From positions 1 to 51,403 of the forward strand of contig DCLA01000090.1 in assembly GCA_002320815.1 (NCBI GenBank): a DNA stretch of 51,403 bases. Direction: 5' to 3'. Of the stretch, positions 17,666 to 25,352 are shown in pieces (within the stretch, counting starts at the first letter, position 1; each line of letters begins with the position of its first letter). The notes below the pieces were generated by a model. It was not told the DNA's origin, ran no database searches, and was given only the letters and a program-made list of their open reading frames with translations. This DNA is from Myxococcales bacterium UBA1660 (GTDB lineage Bacteria; Myxococcota_A; Polyangia; Polyangiales; Houyiibacteriaceae). The position numbers were made by a program, and so were the translations under genes.

Positions 17666-18346
17666 ATGGCTGACGCACACGCCCACGACCACGACGACGA
17701 CTACGCCGTCCACGCGCACATCACGTCGATCCGGACCTATGTCCTGATCTTCGGCGCGCTCCTCTTCCTGACCGGCCTCACCGTCGCGGCGTACAACATC
17801 CGCCTCGGTGAGCTGAACCTCACGGTCGCGGTCCTCATCGCGATGGTGAAGAGCTCGCTGGTCGGCGCCTACTTCATGCACCTGAAGTACGACCAGCGCT
17901 TCAACGTGCTCTTCTTCGTCGGCTCGCTGATCTTCGTCGGCGTCTTCATGGCCTACACCCTCAACGACACCGACCACCGCGGTGAAGAGGGCGTGCAGGG
18001 CATGCGGGTGGACCCGGCGACCGGCAACTTCGCCTACGGCACCGCCACGGTGCTCTCGGAGACCGGCGAGTTCACCCCGTTCCCCGAGGCCGCCGACGGC
18101 GACGACCCCCAGACCCAGCCGGCGCCCTCCGAAGGCGACGAGGCCGAGGCCGCCCAGGCCCCGGACGAGGTCGACGGGACCATCGACGGCGACGCGCCGC
18201 GCGTTCCCGCCGCCCCCATCGACGAGATGGGCGAGCAGGGCGTCGAGCCCCTCGACGAGCACGGCGAGGCCCACGACGAGCAGACGGACGACGCCGTCGC
18301 CGAGGACGCGGCGGAAGAAGAAGCCGTCGCCGACGACGCCGAGTGA
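17666..18346 (+). CDS. Oxidase subunit IV (CoxD) with a long acidic tail
   Basis: A 226-residue small oxidase subunit of the prokaryotic subunit IV family. A His/Asp-rich start (residues 1-18) leads into three membrane segments (about 24-47, 52-75 and 80-100), with the signature AMVKSSLVGAYFMHLKYDQ. Family members usually end near residue 110. Here about 120 extra residues follow, strongly acidic and disordered (for example EEEAVADDAE at the end). Its TGA overlaps the GTG start of the next gene (GTGA at 18343-18346). An intrinsic terminator begins 23 nt past its stop. Confidence 0.92.
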   Translation: MADAHAHDHDDDYAVHAHITSIRTYVLIFGALLFLTGLTVAAYNIRLGELNLTVAVLIAMVKSSLVGAYFMHLKYDQRFNVLFFVGSLIFVGVFMAYTLNDTDHRGEEGVQGMRVDPATGNFAYGTATVLSETGEFTPFPEAADGDDPQTQPAPSEGDEAEAAQAPDEVDGTIDGDAPRVPAAPIDEMGEQGVEPLDEHGEAHDEQTDDAVAEDAAEEEAVADDAE

Positions 18347-19167
18347 CCGAGCGTTCCTCACCGAAGAGACCGGGGGCCACCGCGTGGTTCCCGGTTTTTT
18401 CGTTGGTGCTCGCCGTCATCGGCTGCGAGCGCTGCCTGCCGCGCCACCAGGTCGAGAGCGTCCCGGTGCAGCCCTATCCGAGCTGTGGCGAGGGGCCGCT
18501 CCCGGAGGGCGAGGTCCTCGAGGAGGGCGTGCTCCGCAACGGGCCCATCATGCGCGAGCAGGTGGTCGAGCGGTACGAGGTCCGGCGCCGGGGTTGCCTG
18601 AACGTCATCACGGTCCGTCAGGAGTGGCTGCGCCAGGTCACCGACGTCGAGGCCGTCTTCGACGAGGACTGGAACCCCTTGCGCATCTGGAAGCGGATGG
18701 CGGTCCCCGGGGAGGAGGCCACCACCGAGGACATCCGGCTCTACGAGCTTCGCAACGACCCGCCCACCATGACCGAGCGACGAGGCGACGAGGTGGTCCA
18801 CCGCGAGATCCGCGGGGCCGCGCCCATCGCGGTGGTCGGGCCGGGCCGGGCCATCGTGACCGCGTGGATCCGGGCGAACCCCGACCTCGCGGTCGGCGAG
18901 TCGGTGTCGGGTCCCGTCCTCGACTTCCGCGAGCTCTACGAGAACATCGACGACGTCGCCCTCCGCCGCGACCCGGACCGTGAGGAGGAGAGCCTCGGGC
19001 GCCGGGTGCGCGTCTATACGGTCTTCGGTCGGGAGTCGATCTTCACCGACGATGAAGGTCGCGTCCTCGGCGACCTCGCCGGTCTCCGGCCGAGCGAGTC
19101 GCTCGATACGCCGGAGCCGGAGACGGTGCCCATGCACGCACCCATGGACCCGGTGAACACCCCCTGA
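18343..19167 (+). CDS. Lipoprotein of unknown function at the end of the oxidase operon
   Basis: 274 residues. GTG start overlapping the coxD stop. Residues 1-28 are a signal with basic n-region, hydrophobic core and lipobox AVIGC (Cys28). The mature part is beta-rich and lacks known motifs; it has Cys pairs near the start and at about 48 and 85. It is last in the respiratory operon, so an assembly or scaffold role is possible but unproven. Codons 9-20, in the signal peptide, encode a perfect terminator-type hairpin with a T tract, so expression must depend on readthrough. A start after the hairpin would remove the signal peptide. The gene ends 7 bp from the stop of the convergent lipoprotein gene. 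Confidence 0.72.
   Translation: MTERSSPKRPGATAWFPVFSLVLAVIGCERCLPRHQVESVPVQPYPSCGEGPLPEGEVLEEGVLRNGPIMREQVVERYEVRRRGCLNVITVRQEWLRQVTDVEAVFDEDWNPLRIWKRMAVPGEEATTEDIRLYELRNDPPTMTERRGDEVVHREIRGAAPIAVVGPGRAIVTAWIRANPDLAVGESVSGPVLDFRELYENIDDVALRRDPDREEESLGRRVRVYTVFGRESIFTDDEGRVLGDLAGLRPSESLDTPEPETVPMHAPMDPVNTP
18369..18400 (+). terminator. Intrinsic terminator inside the signal-peptide codons of the lipoprotein gene
   Basis: ACCGGGGGCCAC (18369-18380) pairs with GTGGTTCCCGGT (18384-18395) around the 3-nt loop CGC. That gives 12 pairs, two of them G-U. The last T of the stem and five more form a T6 run (18395-18400). This is the only stem in the window with a canonical T tract. It lies 23 nt after the coxD stop and within the reading frame of the next gene. 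Confidence 0.8.
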
Positions 19168-19174
19168 GGCGGCG

Positions 19175-19792
19175 TCAGCTCTCCATCTCGACCGCGCAGA
19201 GGCCGCCCAGGCAGACCTGGCCCACGCCGCAGCGGCTGCCGCACGACCCGCAGCTGGTCGGGAGGCTCAGGGAGGTCTCGCAGCCGTTGGCCAGGTCACT
19301 GTCGCAGTCGGCCCAGCCCTCGGCGCACTCGACCTGGCAGGCGCCCATGGCGCACTCGGGGCGCCCATTCGGGACCGTCGGGCAGACGGTCCCGCAGCCG
19401 CCGCAGTTCATGGGGTCGGCGTTCAGGTCGAAGTCGTTGTCGGCCACCCCGTCGCAGTCGTCGTCCAGGCCGTTGCACGTCTCTTCTACGGGGATGCACC
19501 CCATGTCCACGCCGAGGTCTTCGGGCCCCGCGTCCTGCCCCGCGTCTCGCGTCCCGGCGTCGTGGGCGCCGCCGTCTTCGCTTACGACCCCGCCGTCTTC
19601 GCTTGCGACCCCGCCGTCTTCGTTTCCGACCCCGCCGTCTTCGCTTCGGACCCCGCCGTCCTCGGTCTCCACCCCACCGTCGTCCCCATCGACGACCGCG
19701 GCGTCCTGGGCCTTCTCCTCCGGGGGCTCGAGGTCCAGGGTCAGCCCACAGCCGATCCAGCAGAGGGCTCCCAGGAGCCAACCACGCATCAT
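19175..19792 (-). CDS. MopE-like Cys-rich lipoprotein with DGGV repeats
   Basis: A 205-residue secreted lipoprotein. The start is the first of two ATGs (19792), and the lipobox is ALCWIGC. Residues about 35-75 are a spacer of 7-residue repeats ending in DGGV, encoded by 21-bp DNA repeats. It is followed by an AGTRDAGQDAG linker. Then comes the motif CNGLDDDCDGVADNDFD, typical of the putative metal-binding MopE family, and two NCGGC/SCGSC-type modules (NCGGCGTVC and SCGSCGSRC) frequent in myxobacterial surface proteins. It is likely an outer-surface protein binding calcium or copper at the Asp-rich loop. The ligand is inference. It is convergent with the preceding lipoprotein gene. Confidence 0.8.
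   Translation of the reverse strand: MMRGWLLGALCWIGCGLTLDLEPPEEKAQDAAVVDGDDGGVETEDGGVRSEDGGVGNEDGGVASEDGGVVSEDGGAHDAGTRDAGQDAGPEDLGVDMGCIPVEETCNGLDDDCDGVADNDFDLNADPMNCGGCGTVCPTVPNGRPECAMGACQVECAEGWADCDSDLANGCETSLSLPTSCGSCGSRCGVGQVCLGGLCAVEMES
19569..19694. repeat. 21-bp tandem repeats coding for the DGGV spacer
   Basis: Five copies of a 21-bp unit beginning CCGCCGTC (19569, 19590, 19611, 19632, 19653) and a degenerate sixth to 19694. Each codes for 7 residues of the lipoprotein linker on the minus strand. The copies differ mainly at the two variable codons. Likely to change in copy number by slippage. Confidence 0.8.
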
Positions 19793-19867
19793 CCCCGTCA
19801 CGGCACCAGGATGCCGCAGATCGGCGGAAAGATCCCGCCCCGAGCCAAACGAGGGGCGGGGGGGGAG

Positions 19868-19876
19868 TGATACGCT
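19868..19876 (+). promoter_or_regulatory. Extended -10 box, TGaTACGCT, 6 nt before the SDR start
   Basis: The spacing puts the transcription start at the A of the ATG at 19883, so the mRNA would be leaderless. There is no Shine-Dalgarno site. Confidence 0.55.
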
Positions 19877-19882
19877 GCCCCC

Positions 19883-20845
19883 ATGAGGGTCCATGTCACC
19901 GGCGGCTCCGGCTTCGTCGGCAGCCATCTCCTGCCCGCGCTCGTCCAAGCGGGTCACGAGGTCCACGCCATGGCGCGCTCGGATCGCAGCGCCGCGAAGG
20001 TGGCCGCCACGGGCGCCACGCCCGCGCGCTGCGACCTGGAATCGGTGACCGCGGCGGACCTCCAGGACATTGACGCGGTGATCCATCTCGCCGCCTATGT
20101 GGACCCCTACGGTCCGCGGGAGCGCTACGAGGCGCTGAACGTCCGCGGCACCGAGCGGATGCTGGCCGCCGCCCGTGACGCCGGCGTTCGCCGCTTCGTG
20201 CACGTGAGTACCGAGGCGGTCCTCTTCCACGGTCCACCGCTGGTCGACGTCGACGAGACCCACCCGTACCCCACCGAGCACCGCTTCCTCTACTCGGAGA
20301 CCAAGGCCGCCGCCGAGCGGGCGGTCCTGGCCGCCAGCACCGACGGCTTCACCGCGCTGGCGATTCGTCCCCGCTTCGTCTGGGGTCCCGGCGACACCAC
20401 CGTGTTGGCGCAGATCGTCCAGGCCGCCGAGTCCGGCGCGTGGCTCTGGATGGAGCACGGCGCGGCCCGCACGTCGACGACCCACGTGGCCAACCTGGTC
20501 GACGCGCTCCAAGTGGCGCTGGTCCGCGGGGAGGGCGGCGAGGTCTACTTCGTCGCCGACGAGGGAACGCGCACCATGCGCGAGTTCGTGGAGGCGCTGG
20601 CGGCCACGCGCGGGATCGTGCTCCCGAAGCGCAGCGTGCCCGGTTGGCTGGGTCGCGGGTTCGCCGCTGCGGTCGAGGGCGCCTGGCGCCTGGCGCGACG
20701 GCGGGACCAGCCGCCCATCAGCCGGATGGGCGCGGCGATGATGTCCACCACCATCACGGTGAACACCGCCAAAGCGCGGCGCGAGCTCGGCTGGACCCCG
20801 CCGTTCACCGTGGCCGAGGGCTTGGCCCAGCTCCGCGACGCGTGA
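19883..20845 (+). CDS. Extended SDR, NAD-dependent epimerase/dehydratase or sterol-dehydrogenase type
   Basis: A 320-residue extended short-chain dehydrogenase/reductase. The nucleotide-binding loop is GGSGFVGSHL (residues 7-16). The catalytic pair is in YSETK near residue 137, with the upstream Ser in HVSTEAV. The C-terminal part is the variable substrate domain. The overall pattern (HLAAYVDPYGPRERYEALNV, RPRFVWGPGD) is closest to the 3-beta-hydroxysteroid dehydrogenase/epimerase group, so the substrate may be a sterol-like or sugar compound. It converges on the flavoenzyme operon with only 3 bp between stops; any functional link to it is unproven. Confidence 0.88.
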   Translation: MRVHVTGGSGFVGSHLLPALVQAGHEVHAMARSDRSAAKVAATGATPARCDLESVTAADLQDIDAVIHLAAYVDPYGPRERYEALNVRGTERMLAAARDAGVRRFVHVSTEAVLFHGPPLVDVDETHPYPTEHRFLYSETKAAAERAVLAASTDGFTALAIRPRFVWGPGDTTVLAQIVQAAESGAWLWMEHGAARTSTTHVANLVDALQVALVRGEGGEVYFVADEGTRTMREFVEALAATRGIVLPKRSVPGWLGRGFAAAVEGAWRLARRRDQPPISRMGAAMMSTTITVNTAKARRELGWTPPFTVAEGLAQLRDA

Positions 20846-20848
20846 GCG

Positions 20849-22078
20849 TCAGCGCGCTTCGGCACTGGGAGCGCGGCGACCACCGCGGCTCGAGCGCCGG
20901 GCCGAGCGCATGATCATCTTCACGAACGGGTTGTCGTCGCGCCACAGGTCGCCGGCGAGCACGGTGATCAGGCCGGCCCGGAGCGCGGGGTCCGGATCGT
21001 CGTAGAAGAAGAGATTCTTCACCATGTTGGTGTGATAGAAGCAGTGGATCACCGCGCCGAAGGTCTGGTAGGCGCGCTCCATGTGCGCGCTCAGGGGCAC
21101 CAGGAGATCGGGATCCGCTTCGTTCTCCGCGACGAGCGCGGGGTGCAGGTGCCGGGCGAGCTCTTCGGCGCTGGTCATGGCCAGCGCGACCCCGCTCGAG
21201 AACACCGGGTCCAGGAAGCCGGCGGCGTCGCCGATGCAGCCCCAACGCGGACCGTGGGGCCGGGTGTTGCGGTAGCTGTAGTCACCGGCGCGTTCGACCG
21301 GACCCAGGGTGGCGCCCGTCGTCAACCGCTGCAGGAAGGGGGACGCCGCGACCCGCTCGTGGAACCAGTCGTCGGTGACGGTCCCGGGCACCGCGCTGAC
21401 GAAGCCCACGCTGAGGTGCCCGCCGGCGATGGGGATGACCCAGCCCCAGCCGTCCGGGACCATGAGCACCGTGATGTTGCCCGTGGCCTCGAGCTCGGCC
21501 ACGGCGCTCTCGCCCAGCCCGTCGAAGCGCGCCCACACGGCCGCCAGCCCGAACCCGTCCACCCGCTGATAGGAGCGCTCCCGCTTGCAGAGCAGCCGGT
21601 CGCGGCCGGTCGCGTCGACGAAGAAGCGGCCCCGAAAACGCTCGCCGCCGGCGTGGACGGTCATGGCGTCCTCGCCGTCGTCGACGCCGGTCACCCGGAC
21701 GCCTTCCCGGCACTCGGCGCCCTTGGCGCGGGCGATGTCCATCAGGGCCTGGTCGAAGGGCGCCCGCTCGACCTGCCAGGCGTGTCCGCCGGTGCCCTCC
21801 ATCCCTTCGGCGAAGGGGAAGCGCGCGAAGTCGCCGGTGGCCTCGTCCAGGAAGTCCGCGCCTTCCTTGTAGACCGCGGGGAGGGCGGCAGCGTCGAAGC
21901 CGAGGCGGGCGAAGAGGGGCAGCTCGGCGGGCAGGAGGGACTCCCCGATGTGGAACCGGGGGAAGGTCTCCTTCTCCAGGAGCAGGACCCGGTGGCCGTG
22001 CTCGGCGAGGAGGGCCGCCGCGGTGGAGCCGCCGGGGCCGCCGCCGGCAATGATCACGTCGTAGTCGGTGTCGCTCAT
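20849..22078 (-). CDS. FAD-dependent oxidoreductase of the halogenase/geranylgeranyl-reductase family
   Basis: A 409-residue flavoprotein. The FAD-binding GGGPGGSTAA is at 12-21, followed by the GES element in PRFHIGESLLP (40-50). A second FAD motif, GDAAGFLDP, appears later. Two features recall FADH2-dependent halogenases: a WxWxIP motif (WGWVIP, 211-216) and Lys71 in a K-x-G-A-x-F setting. Similar proteins annotated as tryptophan halogenase occur in aryl-polyene and resorcinol clusters, and many such relatives have no proven halogenation, so hydroxylation or desaturation remain possible. The ATG at 22078 is preferred over upstream codons because the FAD motif then starts at the usual distance. 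Last gene of a five-gene operon, 16 nt after the ketosynthase gene. Confidence 0.82.
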   Translation of the reverse strand: MSDTDYDVIIAGGGPGGSTAAALLAEHGHRVLLLEKETFPRFHIGESLLPAELPLFARLGFDAAALPAVYKEGADFLDEATGDFARFPFAEGMEGTGGHAWQVERAPFDQALMDIARAKGAECREGVRVTGVDDGEDAMTVHAGGERFRGRFFVDATGRDRLLCKRERSYQRVDGFGLAAVWARFDGLGESAVAELEATGNITVLMVPDGWGWVIPIAGGHLSVGFVSAVPGTVTDDWFHERVAASPFLQRLTTGATLGPVERAGDYSYRNTRPHGPRWGCIGDAAGFLDPVFSSGVALAMTSAEELARHLHPALVAENEADPDLLVPLSAHMERAYQTFGAVIHCFYHTNMVKNLFFYDDPDPALRAGLITVLAGDLWRDDNPFVKMIMRSARRSSRGGRRAPSAEAR

Positions 22079-22094
22079 GGGTCTCGTCGGGCGC

Positions 22095-23339
22095 TCACTC
22101 GGGAGCCCCGAGGATGAGGCTGGTGTTGATCCCGCCGAAAGCAAAGTTGTTGTTCATCGTGATCCGCGGCCGCGCCGGCCGGGCGTCGCCCCGCACGTAC
22201 GCCAAGGGCGCGCACTCCGGGTCGAGGTGCGCCAGGTTCCGGTTGGGCGCCAAGAAGCCGTCGCGCATCATCGCGATGCAGAAGGCCGTCTCCAGCGCGC
22301 CACAGGCCCCCAGGGTGTGTCCGGTGAACGCCTTGGTGCTGCTCAGCGGGACTCCGTCGCCGAGCACCGAGTAGCTGGCGACGCTCTCCCCGATGTCCCC
22401 CACCGCGGTGGCGGTGGCGTGGGCGTTCACATAGTCGATGGCGCTCTTGTCCAGGCGGGCATCGGCGAGCGCCAGGTGCATGGCTTCGCGCATCCCTTCG
22501 GGCGCCGGGGCGGTGATGTGGGATCCGTCGCAGCTGGTGCCGAAACCGAGGAGCTCCCCGTAGATTGTCGCGCCCCGCCGGGCCGCGCGCTCGCGCTCCT
22601 CGAGGATCAGCGTCGCCGCGCCCTCGCCGATCACCAGGCCGTCGCGGTCCCGGTCGAAGGGCCGCGGGCTCGCGTCGGGGTCGTCGTTGTAGCGAACCGA
22701 GGTCGCCTGGAGCACGTCGAAGACGCCGGTGCTCACCCAGTGGAGCTCCTCGGCGCCGCCGCAGACCATGACGTCCTGCATGCCGTAGCGGACGGCCTCG
22801 AAGCCGAAGCCGATGGCCTGGCTGGCGCTCACGCACGCCGCGCAGGTGGTGATCACGCGCCCGCGGATCCCCAGGAAGAGCCCCAGGTTCACCGCGCAGG
22901 TGTGGCTCATGAACTTGAGGTACGTGTTGGAGCCCAGGCCCAGGAGGGCGTCGGGCTCGTTGAGCGTGCGCGCGAAGCGTTCGAGGGCCGAGCTGGACCC
23001 GTGGGTCGACCCGTAGGCCAGGCCGGTGCGCCCGTTGGTCAGGGTCGCCTCGTCGAGCCCGGCGTCGGCGCAGGCGTTTTCGGTCGCCGCGGTCGCGAGC
23101 TGGGCCACGCGGCCCATCGAGCGCATGGTCTTGCGCGGCCAGCGCTTGCGGTAGGTCTCGGGGACCGGCGCGCCCAGGCGGGTCATCATCTCGCCCACGT
23201 CGTCGAAGGCGTCGACGCGCTGGATGCCGTGGCGCCCGTTCTGGAGCGCCTCGCTGATCGCCTCCAGGGTGCTCCCGATGGGGCTGGCGAGCCCGATGCC
23301 GGTGATCACCACCCGGCGGGATCCGTCGGGGCGACTCAC
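22095..23339 (-). CDS. Beta-ketoacyl-ACP synthase II type ketosynthase
   Basis: A 414-residue FabF-type condensing enzyme. GTG start at 23339, overlapping the stop of the chain-length-factor-like gene (GTGA). The catalytic triad is complete: C169 in TTCAACVSAS, H307 in VNAHATAT and H341 in FTGHTLGACG. The glycine-rich end FAFGGINTSL is typical. It would elongate an acyl chain on a carrier protein. Together with the next two proteins it resembles the ketosynthase set of aryl-polyene clusters. No acyl carrier protein, ketoreductase or dehydratase gene is present nearby, so it must borrow them or the product is unusual. Confidence 0.9.
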   Translation of the reverse strand: MSRPDGSRRVVITGIGLASPIGSTLEAISEALQNGRHGIQRVDAFDDVGEMMTRLGAPVPETYRKRWPRKTMRSMGRVAQLATAATENACADAGLDEATLTNGRTGLAYGSTHGSSSALERFARTLNEPDALLGLGSNTYLKFMSHTCAVNLGLFLGIRGRVITTCAACVSASQAIGFGFEAVRYGMQDVMVCGGAEELHWVSTGVFDVLQATSVRYNDDPDASPRPFDRDRDGLVIGEGAATLILEERERAARRGATIYGELLGFGTSCDGSHITAPAPEGMREAMHLALADARLDKSAIDYVNAHATATAVGDIGESVASYSVLGDGVPLSSTKAFTGHTLGACGALETAFCIAMMRDGFLAPNRNLAHLDPECAPLAYVRGDARPARPRITMNNNFAFGGINTSLILGAPE

Positions 23340-24136
23340 GGCGCCTCCAGCGCGGTCTGCCAGCCGTCGTGGGGCACCTCGACGCCGAGGGCGGCCGGAC
23401 CTCCGCCGGGCGGCGTGAGCCCCAAGGGGCCGCGCCAGCCGTCCTCCAGCGCCTGGATCATCGCCAGACCCGGCGCGGCGACATGGCCGGCGAAGGGCGC
23501 CGAGACCTCGGGCGCGGGCACCGGGCCGGTGGCGTTCGTCGGCGGGTCGATCCGCGCCAGCGCGCCATCCGGGCTGGCGCCGAGCGCCAGGGCCACGCCC
23601 AGGAGCCCATGGTCCGACCAGCGGCCGATGAAGCTCGGGAGCGGCTCTTCCGTGGTGGAGAAGACGACCTGGTCCTCCTCGCCGCTGGCCACCAGCGCCC
23701 AGGCCTCGAGGAGGCTGAGCGCGAAGGTATGGGGCCCGCCGGCGATGGCGGTGGTGAAGCCGTGGTTTCCTGCGCCGATGGTGAAGAGCCCGGCGGCGGT
23801 GTTGTGCACGCTGTTCTTGAAGCGGGCCGGCGAGATCACGCCTTCGCCGTCGCGCATCATCTCCAGCTGGTGGAACGCGATCTCGATCTCGCCGTGGTAC
23901 GAGCCGAAGACCGTGGCGCAGGTGGCCGGGTCGAAGCCGGCGTCGGCGGCTGCCAGGGTGATCACCTCGATGGACGTGCGGGCCATGGGGCTCGTGGCGC
24001 GCTTGAGGCGCCCGCCCACGACGGCCGCGGCCGGGGCGGTCACCGCGGCGTCGGGCTCCCCGCGGAGCCAGGCGTGGACATTGGCGTAGCCGGGCGCCCA
24101 CAGGGCGCGGCCCTTCACGTAGACCGGGCGGGTCAT
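23336..24136 (-). CDS. Truncated ketosynthase-like protein (chain-length-factor type)
   Basis: 266 residues. It matches the short N-terminal ketoacyl-synthase-like family (PF13723 type) seen beside full ketosynthases in aryl-polyene clusters. The signature SPARFKNSVHNTAAGLFTIG (102-121) and the following HGFTTAIAGG are clear. There is no catalytic Cys and no pair of His, so it is not a condensing enzyme. Such proteins are thought to pair with a ketosynthase and set chain length. The start overlaps the preceding stop (ATGA at 24133-24136) and its own stop overlaps the next start, which fixes both ends. Confidence 0.85.
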   Translation of the reverse strand: MTRPVYVKGRALWAPGYANVHAWLRGEPDAAVTAPAAAVVGGRLKRATSPMARTSIEVITLAAADAGFDPATCATVFGSYHGEIEIAFHQLEMMRDGEGVISPARFKNSVHNTAAGLFTIGAGNHGFTTAIAGGPHTFALSLLEAWALVASGEEDQVVFSTTEEPLPSFIGRWSDHGLLGVALALGASPDGALARIDPPTNATGPVPAPEVSAPFAGHVAAPGLAMIQALEDGWRGPLGLTPPGGGPAALGVEVPHDGWQTALEAP

Positions 24137-25323
24137 CGGGCGGCCTCGAAGAGCACGGAGCAGTTGTTGCCCCCGAAGGCGAAGGAGTTGCTCAGGACGT
24201 AGCGCAGGGTGCGCTCCTCGGGCTCGGCGGGGAGCCGCAGCGGGATGTCGGGGTCGGTGGGATGCGCACCCAGGGCGGCGGGGATCCAACCGCGACGCAG
24301 ACAGTGGATGGCGAAGATGGCTTCGACGCCGCCGCACGCGCCCAGGGTGTGGCCCGTGTAGGCCTTGGTGGAGACCACGGGCACCTCGGTGCCCAGGAGC
24401 GCGGCGATGGCCTTGGACTCGGCGATGTCGTTGTACTGGGTGCCCGTGCCGTGGGCGTTCACGTGGTCCACCTCGCCCGGCGCCACGCCGGCTTCGGCCA
24501 GCGCGCCCTGCATGGCACGGAGCGCACCGCGACCTTCGGGGTCGGGGCTCGAGGGGTGGTAGGCGTCGGAGGTCTCGCCCACTCCGCGGAGCCAGGCCAG
24601 CGGCTCCCCCTCGCGCTCGACGAGCACCAGCGCGGCGGCCTCGCCGACGTTCATCCCCGGGCGGTCGACGCCGAAGGGGCGGCAGGGCTCCGGGGCCATC
24701 ACGCCGAGCCCGTGGAAGCCGCGCACGGTGGTGTGGCAGAGGCCGTCGACGCCGCCGACCACCGCTGCGTCCACGATGCCGAGCTCGATGAGCCGTCGCG
24801 CCGACGCGAAGACCTTGTTCGATGAGCTGCACGCGGTGGAGACCACGTAGCGCGGTCCGGCGATGCCGGTGAGCTCGGCGAGGAAGTCGAGGAAGGCGTG
24901 GAAGGAGTGCTGGGTGGGGTAGGAGTAGCTCGCCGGGACGGCGGCGGGCTCCTGGGTGGGCCACCAGGCCTCGTGGGCCGCCTCGGTCTCGCCGATGCCG
25001 CCGGTGCTGGTGCCCACGATGAGCGCGACCCGCTCCGCGCCCCAGCGAGCGATGGCCCGCTCGCCGGCCGCCTGCATGTCGACCCAGGCCAGGTGGGCCA
25101 GACGCGCGAGCCGCGAGTCGTAGACCGCGAGGTGCGCGGGGACCGGCGGCGGCTCGCCCCCCGGCAGGGTGCCGGTGACGGTCGCGAAGGGGACCTCGAA
25201 GGGAACCTCGCGCAGGCCGCGCTCACCGCGCTCGAGGGCGGCCAAGGATTCGGTGCTGGAGAGGCCGAGGCCGCAGGCGAGGCCGTGGGCGGTCAGCGGG
25301 AGACGTGGGCGTTGGGTGCTCAA
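24133..25323 (-). CDS. Beta-ketoacyl synthase (ApeO-like)
   Basis: A 396-residue ketosynthase with an intact triad: C165 in STACSSS, H290 in VNAHGTGT and H325 in YTGHTLGACGG. The C-terminal FAFGGNNCSVL is typical of aryl-polyene type synthases. The N-terminus is short and the only plausible start is TTG at 25323, 29 nt after the upstream gene; the homologous part starts within ten residues, so little can be missing. It shares fold and motifs with the second ketosynthase of the operon but diverges in the body, so the two probably act at different steps. Confidence 0.86.
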   Translation of the reverse strand: MSTQRPRLPLTAHGLACGLGLSSTESLAALERGERGLREVPFEVPFATVTGTLPGGEPPPVPAHLAVYDSRLARLAHLAWVDMQAAGERAIARWGAERVALIVGTSTGGIGETEAAHEAWWPTQEPAAVPASYSYPTQHSFHAFLDFLAELTGIAGPRYVVSTACSSSNKVFASARRLIELGIVDAAVVGGVDGLCHTTVRGFHGLGVMAPEPCRPFGVDRPGMNVGEAAALVLVEREGEPLAWLRGVGETSDAYHPSSPDPEGRGALRAMQGALAEAGVAPGEVDHVNAHGTGTQYNDIAESKAIAALLGTEVPVVSTKAYTGHTLGACGGVEAIFAIHCLRRGWIPAALGAHPTDPDIPLRLPAEPEERTLRYVLSNSFAFGGNNCSVLFEAAR

Positions 25324-25352
25324 TGCGAAAAGCCGGGGGGGTGGAGCCGGGG

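Noticed and set aside
19569..19694. CRISPR-like array
   Set aside because: The units are contiguous 21-bp repeats in frame with a lipoprotein, without spacers.
20849..22078. Calling the flavoenzyme a tryptophan halogenase
   Set aside because: WxWxIP and the Lys are shared with relatives that do not halogenate; only the family is supported.
22095..25323. A complete aryl-polyene gene cluster
   Set aside because: No carrier protein, ketoreductase, dehydratase, acyltransferase or exporter gene lies in the window.
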